From Afifellaceae bacterium (lineage in GTDB: Bacteria; Pseudomonadota; Alphaproteobacteria; Rhizobiales; Afifellaceae): DNA of 64,000 nucleotides. The stretch spans positions 227,486 through 291,485 of the forward strand of contig JANQRH010000016.1 of the NCBI GenBank assembly GCA_028284625.1, read 5' to 3'. The notes beneath the pieces were generated by a model that had not been told where the DNA came from, ran no database searches, and saw nothing but the letters and a program-made list of their open reading frames with translations. This document shows positions 49,535-57,370 of the stretch, piece by piece. How positions within the stretch are numbered: the first letter of the stretch is position 1; every line of letters begins with the position of its first letter. Made by a program: the position numbers and the translations under genes.

Positions 49535-51945
49535 GCCTCTGCGTCGGCCGGCGTTTCCAGCCGGGACCGCCGCCGTTGTGAAGCGAATACAAGCGCCAGC
49601 AGGGCGAGCCCGAAGGGATAGACCAGCTCCTTGGGCGGCAGGCCGACCACCTTCCTGTCGACGGCCGTGACAATGTCGTCGAAGTCCACACCCGCCTGCT
49701 CCGCCGCGCCGCCAAAGGCAAAGCTGTCGACGACCCAGCGACCGCCTTCGGCCTCAGCCAAAGTGAGGCCGAACGGCCCTTGCGTCTGCAAGGAGCTTGG
49801 CTCCGGCGCCGTCAGCGTGAAGAGTTTGAAGCGATCGCCGTAGGGCGTCTCACGCACGACGTGGAAGCGCATCACGTCGCCCGGCTCGATTTGCATTTCA
49901 CCGGCGGCGAAGCGCTCAATCTCGACCGGCTCAAACGGCGGATAGAGGCGATCCATGAACAAGCTCGGGCGGAAAAGCGCGACGATCACCAGAACAAGAA
50001 CGAGGCTCTCCCACAGGCGATTGCGCACCAGCATCCAGTTCTGAGTCAGCGAGCTGAAGGACAGGATCGCCAACAGTGATACGATGAAGATCAAGATGGC
50101 GTGCCAAATGCTCTCCACACCGATCAGCAAGAGCGTCGGATTGAAGATGAACACGACGGGCAGGATCGCGGTGCGGATGTCGTAGAGGAACGATTGCACA
50201 CCGGTCCTGAGCGGCGAAGCGCGTGAGATGGCCGAGGCGGCGAACGCGGCGAGACAGACCGGCGGCGTGGAATCGGCCAGAAGGCCGAAAAAGAGAACAT
50301 AGAGGTGAACCGCGATCAGCGGCATCACCAATCCGGCAGCACTGCCAAGCTCCACCAGAACACCGGCCAGAAGCGAGGCGACAACCAGATAATTCGCCGT
50401 AGTCGGGAGCCCCATGCCGAGCACGATGCACAGAACCGCCGTGAGGCCGAGCAGGACATAGACGTTGCCGCCGGCGATCGCCTCCATCACGCCGATCAGC
50501 GAGTTGGAAAGGCCGGTGGAGGAGACTGCACCGACGATGATGCCGGCGGCGGCCACGGCGACGGCGATGCCAACCATGTTGCGGGCACCGGCGATCATGC
50601 CGGCGACGCAATCCTCAAATCCGTTTCGCAGCGCCGGCAGAAACGCGCTGCCGCCAGCGCGCGCCTCTTGCACGACCGGACGCAGCAGGATGATCGCGAA
50701 GAGCGCCAGGATCGCATAGAACACCGCGCTTGCCGGGCTCCAGCGTTCAACGATCAGGAGATAGACGAGGACGACCAGCGGCACGAGGTAGTGGAGGCCG
50801 GAGCGGAAGGTGCGGGCAAGATGCGGAATGTCGGACCGCGGCAGGCCGCGCAGGCCAAGCTTCAGCGCCTCCAGATGCGAGATGTAGAGCAGCGCGATGT
50901 AGCTGATCACCGCGGGAATGAAGGCCGCCTTGATCACATCGAGATAGGTGATGCCGACGAACTCGGCGATGATGAAGGCGGCCGCGCCCATGATGGGCGG
51001 CATGAGCTGGCCGTTGGTCGAGGCGGCCACTTCGATGGCGCCGGCCTTCACCGCCGGCATGCCGATCTTGCGCATGACAGGAATTGTGAACGTGCCGGTC
51101 GTCACGACGTTGGCGATCGACGAACCGGAAATCATGCCGGTCATGCCGGAGGCGAGAATCGCGGCTTTGGCCGGCCCGCCGCGCATGCGCCCGACCATGG
51201 CGAAGGCCAGGTCGAGGAAGTATTGACCGGCACCGGCGCGCTCCAGAAGCGCGCCGAAGAAGACGAAAAGAAAGACGAAGCTGACAGACACACTGATGGG
51301 GATACCGAAGATCGCCTCGCCGCCCAGCCATTGGTAGCCGATCAGGCGTTCCAGCGAGACGCCCTTGTGGGAGACGACCAGCGGCATCTGCTGTCCAAAT
51401 ATGGAGTAGAGCAGGAACAGCGTACAGACGATGACCAGCGGAATGCCGATGGCGCGCCTAGTCGCTTCCAGAAGGAGCAACATGCCGACGCCGCCGAGGA
51501 TTGCCTCGACCGGAACGGTCAGACCGGCGAGTTGCCATTCAAGAAGCACACCTTGGCGGCGCACGAGCCCCTCGTACCCGACGAACAGGTAAAGCGCCGT
51601 GGACGCGGCGAGCACAGCCAGGAAGATGTCGTACCACGGGATGCGGCGCTCGCGGTCGGCGGCACGCGCGGGAAAGATGAGGAACGCCAGAAGTAGTCCG
51701 AAGGCCAGGTGGACGGAGCGCGCCGGCACATCGGTGATGATGGCGACGCCCAGCATGAAGGGCAGCGGCGAGGCGATCCAAAGCTGGAAAAGCGTCCATA
51801 GAACGCAGACGGTTCCGATGACGAGCCCCAGCCGCGGCCCTGTCGTGCGGTGGGCCTCCAGCTTCTCCAGGGCCTCGGCAGCCTCCGCCGTCAGCGCACC
51901 GCCGTTCGGCGCCGGCGCGTCGTTGGTGCTTCTGTCGGCTGTGAT
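49519..51945 (-). CDS. TRAP transporter fused permease (TAXI type), non-canonical start
   Basis: About 808 residues. From ATG 51756 the protein would be 745 residues but would lose the first transmembrane helix. In frame upstream lie 63 more codons with clear coding character (ITADRSTNDAPAP, an acidic helix, and a hydrophobic segment LGLVIGTVCVLWTLFQLW). These begin at an ATC (51945) preceded by a GGGGAGCGGGCG ribosome-binding site; no ATG, GTG or TTG is available. Fused DctQ and DctM parts give some 17 or more helices, plus a C-terminal periplasmic PDZ-like part near residues 600-720. Works with the TAXI binding protein. Confidence 0.85.
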   Translation of the reverse strand: MTADRSTNDAPAPNGGALTAEAAEALEKLEAHRTTGPRLGLVIGTVCVLWTLFQLWIASPLPFMLGVAIITDVPARSVHLAFGLLLAFLIFPARAADRERRIPWYDIFLAVLAASTALYLFVGYEGLVRRQGVLLEWQLAGLTVPVEAILGGVGMLLLLEATRRAIGIPLVIVCTLFLLYSIFGQQMPLVVSHKGVSLERLIGYQWLGGEAIFGIPISVSVSFVFLFVFFGALLERAGAGQYFLDLAFAMVGRMRGGPAKAAILASGMTGMISGSSIANVVTTGTFTIPVMRKIGMPAVKAGAIEVAASTNGQLMPPIMGAAAFIIAEFVGITYLDVIKAAFIPAVISYIALLYISHLEALKLGLRGLPRSDIPHLARTFRSGLHYLVPLVVLVYLLIVERWSPASAVFYAILALFAIILLRPVVQEARAGGSAFLPALRNGFEDCVAGMIAGARNMVGIAVAVAAAGIIVGAVSSTGLSNSLIGVMEAIAGGNVYVLLGLTAVLCIVLGMGLPTTANYLVVASLLAGVLVELGSAAGLVMPLIAVHLYVLFFGLLADSTPPVCLAAFAASAISRASPLRTGVQSFLYDIRTAILPVVFIFNPTLLLIGVESIWHAILIFIVSLLAILSFSSLTQNWMLVRNRLWESLVLVLVIVALFRPSLFMDRLYPPFEPVEIERFAAGEMQIEPGDVMRFHVVRETPYGDRFKLFTLTAPEPSSLQTQGPFGLTLAEAEGGRWVVDSFAFGGAAEQAGVDFDDIVTAVDRKVVGLPPKELVYPFGLALLALVFASQRRRSRLETPADAEAQGVR

Positions 51946-51972
51946 CGCCCGCTCCCCGATCAGCCCTTTAGG

Positions 51973-52000
51973 GCCGGCGCCGCGTCGTAACGGCGCCGGC
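51973..52000 (-). promoter_or_regulatory. intercistronic hairpin between TAXI binding-protein and TRAP permease genes
   Basis: Ten-base perfect inverted repeat GCCGGCGCCG / CGGCGCCGGC (51973-51982 with 51991-52000), eight-base loop. On the plus strand a TTTT follows; on the minus strand it comes 15 nt after the binding-protein stop and 28 nt before the inferred permease start. Likely limits read-through or protects the binding-protein mRNA. Confidence 0.7.
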
Positions 52001-52014
52001 TTTTGATGTGGGGC

Positions 52015-53013
52015 TTACCAGCCCTTCTCGTCGTAATATTTCTGCGCGCCTGGATGGATGGGTGCGGAGAGCGCATCGACGATCATGTTGGCCGGATCCA
52101 GATTGGCGAACGCCGGATGCAGCGTGCGGAAGTCGTCGAGATTCTCAAACACCGCACGCGTGACCTCATAGACCACGTCTTCCGGCACACTGGCGCTTGT
52201 CACGAAGGTGGCCATGACGCCGAACGTGGTCACGTCCGCGCTGGTGGTCGAGTAGGTGCCCGCCGGGATTGTCGTGAACGCATAATAGTCGTTCTCGTTC
52301 ACCAGCTTCTGCGCCACGGGGTCGTCCCTGAGATCGACGATATAGGCCTCGCAGCCGTCGGTGGCGACCGACACACCGGCATTGGGCACGCCCACCGTGT
52401 AGCCGTAGGCGTCGATATTGCCGTCACAAAGGGCACTGGACTGCTCCGTCGACGTCAGTTCCGACGCGACGGCGAAGTCATCGGCGCTCCAGCCGTGACC
52501 GGCCATCAGCTCCTCGGTCGTGCCGCGCTGACCTGAACCGGCGTTGCCGATATTGAAGCGCTTGCCGCGGAGATCATCCCACGACTGAATGCCGGAACCC
52601 GCGGCCGCGATGATCTGATAGGGCTCCGGGTGCACGGAGAAGACGGCCCTGAGATCGGGGCACGGGTTCACGCGGTCCGGCTTGGAGCTGTTGACGGCGT
52701 GGAACTGCCAGTCCGATTGGGCGACGCCGAAATCGAGCTCACCTTCGCAGATCTGGCCGATATTGTAGGTGGAGCCCGCTGTCGACGGTGCGGAGCACCG
52801 AATACCGTGCTTGCGCCCTTCCTTGCGGCCTTCAGCGGCTTCCTTGTGGACCATCCGGCAGACGGAGTTGCCGACCACAAAGTAGACACCGGTCGGGCCG
52901 CCTGTGCCGATGGTGATGAAGCGCGTGTCTTGCGCTGAAGCCACGCCGCTCGCCATGGTCATGGCAGCCGCGAAAGCCGCTACGGATAATGTGTATCTAA
53001 GGTGTCGAGTCAT
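52015..53013 (-). CDS. TAXI family TRAP transporter solute-binding protein
   Basis: 332 residues; GGGAG ribosome-binding site. Signal peptide (residues 1-28, cleaved after ASAQ). Mature N-terminus FITIGTGGPTGVYFVVGNSVCR is the TAXI hallmark; RCSAPSTAGSTYNIGQICEGELDFGVAQSDWQ and GSGQRGTTEELMAGHGW are ligand-binding elements. Periplasmic receptor, ligand unknown (glutamate and related acids in studied cases). Feeds the fused permease encoded next. Confidence 0.94.
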   Translation of the reverse strand: MTRHLRYTLSVAAFAAAMTMASGVASAQDTRFITIGTGGPTGVYFVVGNSVCRMVHKEAAEGRKEGRKHGIRCSAPSTAGSTYNIGQICEGELDFGVAQSDWQFHAVNSSKPDRVNPCPDLRAVFSVHPEPYQIIAAAGSGIQSWDDLRGKRFNIGNAGSGQRGTTEELMAGHGWSADDFAVASELTSTEQSSALCDGNIDAYGYTVGVPNAGVSVATDGCEAYIVDLRDDPVAQKLVNENDYYAFTTIPAGTYSTTSADVTTFGVMATFVTSASVPEDVVYEVTRAVFENLDDFRTLHPAFANLDPANMIVDALSAPIHPGAQKYYDEKGW

Positions 53014-53069
53014 GTTTGCTCTCCCTTCCTTCCTTGCTCTCTCTCTATTCGCCGGTTCGCTTCGGCGAG

Positions 53070-54458
53070 CTAAGCTGAAACACGAACGGCCGCCGCATCG
53101 TTTTGCGGCACGCGACGGCGCGCCTTGTCGGCCTCGGACAAAGCCATTTCCACGGCCGCGCTCAGACGATCGACAATCGCGTCGATGGTTTCCGCGTCGA
53201 CAATGAACGGTGGCGCGATCAGCACGTGATCACCGCTTCGACCGTCGGCCGTGCCGCCGCCGGGATAGACGCAAAGACCTTTTGCCATGGCCGCCTGCTT
53301 TATGCGGACCGGCAGATTGTCGCTTGCGGCAAACGGCGCCTTGCTGCCGCGGTCAGTAACCAACTCGATGGCGCGGAACAGGCCGCGGCCGCGAATGTCG
53401 CCAACATGCGGGTGATCGCCGAAGCGCGCCTCCAGCTGCCTTTGCAGACGCTCGCCCTGGCGGCGTACATTGTCCAGCAGGCCATCGCGGCGAATGACCT
53501 GCTGCACCGCCAAAGCCGCAGCGCACGACATAGCGTGACAGATGTAAGTGTGCCCATGGTGGAACGCGCCGGGGCCTGAGGCGATGGCGTCGTAGATCCT
53601 TTCGCTGAGCAATGTCGCGCCGATTGGCTGATAGCCGCCGCCCAGGCCCTTGGCGACCGTCATGATGTCGGGCGCCACCCCTTCTTGCTCGCAGGCATGC
53701 AGCGTGCCGGTGCGGCCCATGCCGCACATGACCTCGTCGAGAATCAGAAGCACGCCGTGCCGATCGCAAATTTCGCGGATGCGTTTGAAGTAGCCGGGCG
53801 CCGGCGTGACCGCGCCGGCGGTGGCGCCGACGACGGTCTCAGCAACAAAGGCAATCACCGTCTCCGGGCCGAGCGCGATGAGTTTCTCCTCAAGGGCCGT
53901 TGCGGCGCGGATGCCGTAGGCGCGCTCATCCTCATCCGCATGACGGTGGCGGTAGGCGTAGCACGGCTCGATGTGATGCGCCTCAAAGAGCAGCGGCTCG
54001 AATGCCGCGCGCCGTCCGACATTGCCGCCGACGGCAAGCGCGCCGAGCGTGTTGCCGTGATAGCTCTGCCGCCGGGCAATGAAACGCGTGCGCTGCGTCT
54101 CGCCACGCGCCACCGCACATTGGCGAGCGAGCTTCAACGCCGCTTCCATTGCCTCCGAGCCGCCGGAGACGAAATAGACATGGCTGATCCCCGACGGCGC
54201 GTGCGCGACAAGATCATCGGCGAGCGCCTCCGCAGCCTCGCTGGTGAAGAAGCTGGTGTGCGCGTATTGGAGCTTCTCCATCTGGGTGCGCAGGGCGTTC
54301 AGAATATCGGGATGGCCATGGCCGAGGCACGACACCGCCGCTCCGCCGGAGGCGTCGATATAGACCTTGCCGTCGGCGTCGCGGATGGTGACGCCGCTGC
54401 CGTTCACCGCGACGGGGAGATCTGGGCCGATGGTGCGGTGGAGGATGCGCGTGCTCAT
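53070..54458 (-). CDS. class III aminotransferase (aspartate aminotransferase family)
   Basis: 462 residues from ATG 54458 (AAGGG 7 nt upstream; an adjacent GTG at 54461 is alternative). Motifs: YIDASGGAAVSCLGH at the start, VSGGSEAMEAALKLAR (about residues 97-112), LILDEVMCGMGRTG (about 240), PLP lysine in TVAKGLGGGYQPIGA (about 270). Transaminates an omega-amino acid, diamine or similar. It is 56 nt upstream of the TAXI binding-protein gene, so it may act on the imported substrate. Confidence 0.92.
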   Translation of the reverse strand: MSTRILHRTIGPDLPVAVNGSGVTIRDADGKVYIDASGGAAVSCLGHGHPDILNALRTQMEKLQYAHTSFFTSEAAEALADDLVAHAPSGISHVYFVSGGSEAMEAALKLARQCAVARGETQRTRFIARRQSYHGNTLGALAVGGNVGRRAAFEPLLFEAHHIEPCYAYRHRHADEDERAYGIRAATALEEKLIALGPETVIAFVAETVVGATAGAVTPAPGYFKRIREICDRHGVLLILDEVMCGMGRTGTLHACEQEGVAPDIMTVAKGLGGGYQPIGATLLSERIYDAIASGPGAFHHGHTYICHAMSCAAALAVQQVIRRDGLLDNVRRQGERLQRQLEARFGDHPHVGDIRGRGLFRAIELVTDRGSKAPFAASDNLPVRIKQAAMAKGLCVYPGGGTADGRSGDHVLIAPPFIVDAETIDAIVDRLSAAVEMALSEADKARRRVPQNDAAAVRVSA

Positions 54459-54716
54459 CACACGGCCCTTAGGCTATTGCTCCGCCGGTCGGCGATCGCG
54501 CAGCGTCGACCTCGCGGCCGGATGCACCAGGTGCCGGCCTGACTGGAAAATCGGGACTTTGCTGTGCCCAGCACCCACGCGCCGGGCCCTTTCCTGCACG
54601 TCACGCGGGCGAAGCTAATCGCCTACTAAACCAAGGGCAATATGTGTGTCCCGAGTGGTGAAACTTAGCCGGTGACACGACCGAATTACCGCGACCTCAG
54701 CCCGCCCTCGCCAGCC

Positions 54717-55922
54717 TTATTGCGGGACCGCGCGCTCAAGGTGTTCGCGCAGCATCTGGCGTTCGGCGGCCTCGACACCGAGATCGTAGATCGCGGGGAT
54801 GTTCTCCGCGGCGTCGAGGCGGCGATAGGTGTTGACCGTCTTCTTGGTCAGGCTCACGCCGATCTCGCGTTCCAGCCAGTCGGGCTCCAGCCGCACGTCG
54901 TATCGCAGGAAGTTGAACAAGGGCTGCCGGAAGGGCGGCGGCACGTGCCCGAGATCACCGATCTCGGAATTGATCGGCCAGTTCATCGGGCTGTCGCCGA
55001 GCCACGACATCAAGGTGTCGACCAATTGCTGAGCGTCGGAGACCTGCGCGGTCAGCGCATGCAATGCAATGCCGATCGTGCGGAGCATCGGCAGCTCGTC
55101 GAGCGAGATGCGATGGCGGAACGAGCCGGTGCCGATGGAGATCACCGACAGATTGTCCGTCCCAAGCGGCCAGCTCAGGCCATAAGGCGGAAGGGCCGCG
55201 ACCAGGAACAAATGCAGCGCCGGGCTGTTATGCGGGCTGACGCCACCATCCACGAAGAGACCCGGTGGCGCGCCGCCAACGATCTCGATGGGCTCCGGAT
55301 CGAAATAGTTCGGCGCTGCGGTGCTGGCGCGCACGACGTTGACGAGCGGGTAGTGGCGGTTGCCGATGAAGGAGCCGTCGGCGGGCGACTCCCAGAAGCT
55401 GGAGCGCGGATTGTTCATGACAATCCACGTGCTGCCGGTATCGAGCCGCTTGGTGACGATGCAGAGGCCGGTGCGCAGATCGTCTGAGTCGAGTGTGCGC
55501 TCACCGATAATGTCGCGAAGCTCGCTGGTCAGTCGCCGCGAATCGAAGCGTGCCCTCAAACCCGTCAGCCGCCACATGGAGCGCTGGAACACTTTTGGGC
55601 CGAGCTTGCGGTAGAAGTCGCAAAGGTCCGACGCGCGGAAGCCGAGCGCCAGGCCGGTACCGATGATGGCGCCGGTAGACGTGCCGCCAATCAGATCGAA
55701 CCAATCGGCAAGCAGCACGGGCTTGCCTTCGATCTCCTCGATGAGCTTCTCTAGCCGCTCAAGATAGGCCAGCGTGAGCGCGCCGCGCACGCCGCCACCA
55801 TCCAGCGAGAGAATACGCTTATGGCCGGGACCGAAGAGATGCCGGTCGCGAGGGGATTGGGCTTCGCTTTCGTCGCTATCCACCGTTCTGGCCGCTCGTC
55901 CGCATTTCCCGAGGCGCGTCAA
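54717..55922 (-). CDS. patatin-like phospholipase family protein
   Basis: 401 residues from TTG 55922, overlapping the upstream stop by four bases (TTGA); a GTG at 55883 is an alternative start. Catalytic fold intact: oxyanion loop DGGGVRG (residues 41-47), nucleophile Ser82 in GGTSTG, Asp225 in DGGVSPHNS. No signal peptide, so it would attack cytoplasmic-side phospholipids. Close translational coupling to the SLOG-like gene suggests that protein controls it. Similar patatins are effectors of nucleotide-activated defence systems such as CBASS (CapV), but no cyclase is visible here. Confidence 0.9.
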   Translation of the reverse strand: MTRLGKCGRAARTVDSDESEAQSPRDRHLFGPGHKRILSLDGGGVRGALTLAYLERLEKLIEEIEGKPVLLADWFDLIGGTSTGAIIGTGLALGFRASDLCDFYRKLGPKVFQRSMWRLTGLRARFDSRRLTSELRDIIGERTLDSDDLRTGLCIVTKRLDTGSTWIVMNNPRSSFWESPADGSFIGNRHYPLVNVVRASTAAPNYFDPEPIEIVGGAPPGLFVDGGVSPHNSPALHLFLVAALPPYGLSWPLGTDNLSVISIGTGSFRHRISLDELPMLRTIGIALHALTAQVSDAQQLVDTLMSWLGDSPMNWPINSEIGDLGHVPPPFRQPLFNFLRYDVRLEPDWLEREIGVSLTKKTVNTYRRLDAAENIPAIYDLGVEAAERQMLREHLERAVPQ

Positions 55923-56584
55923 GGCTGTCGCGTCATGAGGCGTTTGGCAATAGCGGCAAACACCTCAATTGCGGCAGCGTCGTTGACGTCATCGCCGTTG
56001 ATGAGACGGGGTACCGGCTTCGAAGATGCCCCGGCTGCATCTGCAGTCGGAAGCCACAGGACCGGGCGCCCTTCCCGTCTCGCCAGGTCGATCACATGAG
56101 CGGTGCCGCCGACGCCCCTCGCCTCGCGGCCATCCCAGATCGCGATCAGCATGTCGCTCCGCTCAACAACCAACGCACCGATGGTCTCATAAGCCGCTTT
56201 TTTGCTGGCTTCGCTGGTTCGTTGCCCGTCCAGCTCAACAATCTCAACGGCGTGGCTCAAGAGATGCCTATAGTCCGCGCGCGATTCGGCGCTCGCAAAA
56301 TCTTCGGCATAGGCCTCGCGTTGAAACGGCAGCAGCGCGATGAGCGCCACGCCCATCTCCACGGCCAGCGCCGCAGCGATCCTGTCGGCGCCTTCCGCCA
56401 GCGGCGAGATGATCCGCAGTGATTTGGTGCCGGGAACCGTGTCGACGGCCTCCGCGATCGCCTCGTTAAGCGCGGCGAAAACCCGACGCATCTCGTGCGT
56501 CAGGCGCACCAGTTCCTTGCCATCGAGCCTGTTGAAGCGGTGGCCGGTCACGCCGACGTTGAGGGGGCGAATGGAGTTTGACAC
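55919..56584 (-). CDS. SLOG-like Rossmannoid protein (putative nucleotide-derived ligand sensor)
   Basis: 221 residues from GTG 56584 (weak ribosome-binding site). Rossmann-type features: N-terminal strand and loop NVGVTGHRFNRL (residues 9-20), IISPLAEGADRIAA (58-71), LLPFQREAYAEDF (84-96) and SDMLIAIWDGREARGVGGTAHVI (143-165). The last resembles the glycine-rich nucleotide-binding segment of the SLOG/LOG superfamily. Such domains sense or process nucleotide derivatives in conflict systems. The call is by pattern only. It directly precedes and overlaps the patatin gene. Confidence 0.65.
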   Translation of the reverse strand: MSNSIRPLNVGVTGHRFNRLDGKELVRLTHEMRRVFAALNEAIAEAVDTVPGTKSLRIISPLAEGADRIAAALAVEMGVALIALLPFQREAYAEDFASAESRADYRHLLSHAVEIVELDGQRTSEASKKAAYETIGALVVERSDMLIAIWDGREARGVGGTAHVIDLARREGRPVLWLPTADAAGASSKPVPRLINGDDVNDAAAIEVFAAIAKRLMTRQP

Positions 56585-56596
56585 GGGATGAGACTA

Positions 56597-56631
56597 GCCC
56601 TTGCAAGGGCATGAAGGCCACTGCCCTTCAT
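56597..56631. repeat. two adjacent hairpins in the membrane-protein / SLOG gap
   Basis: A perfect 14-nt palindrome GCCCTTG-CAAGGGC (56597-56610) beside a seven-bp stem ATGAAGG/CCTTCAT (56611-56617 with 56625-56631). They fill most of the 58-nt gap. No U tract on the minus strand; they may attenuate or process the transcript. Confidence 0.45.
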
Positions 56632-56642
56632 CTCCCTAGCGA

Positions 56643-57242
56643 TCAAGCCTCGGGAGGCATTTCCGCGGATGGGAGATGACGGCAATTGTCGGGAACGTTG
56701 CTTCCCGACACCTTGAAATCGTAGCAGCTCAGGAAGCGGGGGTGGTTGGCGCCGATCGCATATCCGGCAAGCGCAATAGCGATGGCGATGGCCCAGACCG
56801 CAACGCGCAGCTTCGGCTGCGTCAGGCTTTCAATGTCGGGCACGGCCACCATGACCAGCACGTAGACCAGGTAGGGCAGCGTCATGGCCAGGATCGCCAC
56901 GGTCAGGATCCACTCTGCCCAATCCACTTGCGCCTGGATGAGGCTCGCTTCGCCCTCAATGGCCACCATGAGCAGCCAAACCGACGGCAGCGCAAGAACG
57001 AAGCGGCCGCGCCAAGACATGAACGACGGCAGAGCATCGACCGGCGGCACGAACAGGCTGGCGACCAGCGCAACGGTGGCCGCGACCCAGACGTAAAGCA
57101 GATGCTCGAAGAAGACCGTACCGAAGACGCCGTACCAAAATGCGATGCCGAAGATGCCTGCCGAAATGGCGATCGACGACAGAACGAAGGCGCGAGCCTC
57201 CTGCGGCGTAACGTGAGTGGCAACGCTGGCCTGGTCCGACAT
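56643..57242 (-). CDS. five-helix integral membrane protein, unknown function
   Basis: 199 residues with about five hydrophobic helices: residues 17-40, 48-67, 80-97, 112-135 and 148-166. Short soluble ends; the C-terminus has two cysteines (SCYDF, NCRH) probably facing the periplasm. No family recognised; composition is reminiscent of small SLATT-like or other pore-type membrane proteins but no diagnostic motif is seen. Same strand and 58 nt upstream of the SLOG-like gene, so possibly a third component of that group. Confidence 0.6.
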   Translation of the reverse strand: MSDQASVATHVTPQEARAFVLSSIAISAGIFGIAFWYGVFGTVFFEHLLYVWVAATVALVASLFVPPVDALPSFMSWRGRFVLALPSVWLLMVAIEGEASLIQAQVDWAEWILTVAILAMTLPYLVYVLVMVAVPDIESLTQPKLRVAVWAIAIAIALAGYAIGANHPRFLSCYDFKVSGSNVPDNCRHLPSAEMPPEA

Positions 57243-57370
57243 AGCGCAATTTCTCCATTCCCTCAGGCCGGCGAATGAGCCGGCCCCGATCGGTTCAGGA
57301 GGAGATGGCGGACGCTGCCTCTGTCGGGGAGTGAATCACGGTATACAGAGGGTGAACTTCGCCGCCGGGA

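Noticed and set aside
50305..51696. Open frame (463 codons) antisense to the TRAP permease
   Set aside because: Extremely charged, His/Asp/Arg-rich composition typical of antisense of a membrane protein gene.
54717..57242. Naming the patatin group as CBASS or Thoeris
   Set aside because: No nucleotidyltransferase, TIR, Cap2/Cap3 or helicase gene lies nearby, so the known types are not met; kept only as a candidate finding.
57266..57285. GGCCGGC-GAATGA-GCCGGCC hairpin as terminator of the TolB/TPR gene
   Set aside because: It lies upstream of the membrane-protein gene and beyond the TolB/TPR stop, with no U tract on the minus strand; the stem may be incidental in such GC-rich sequence.
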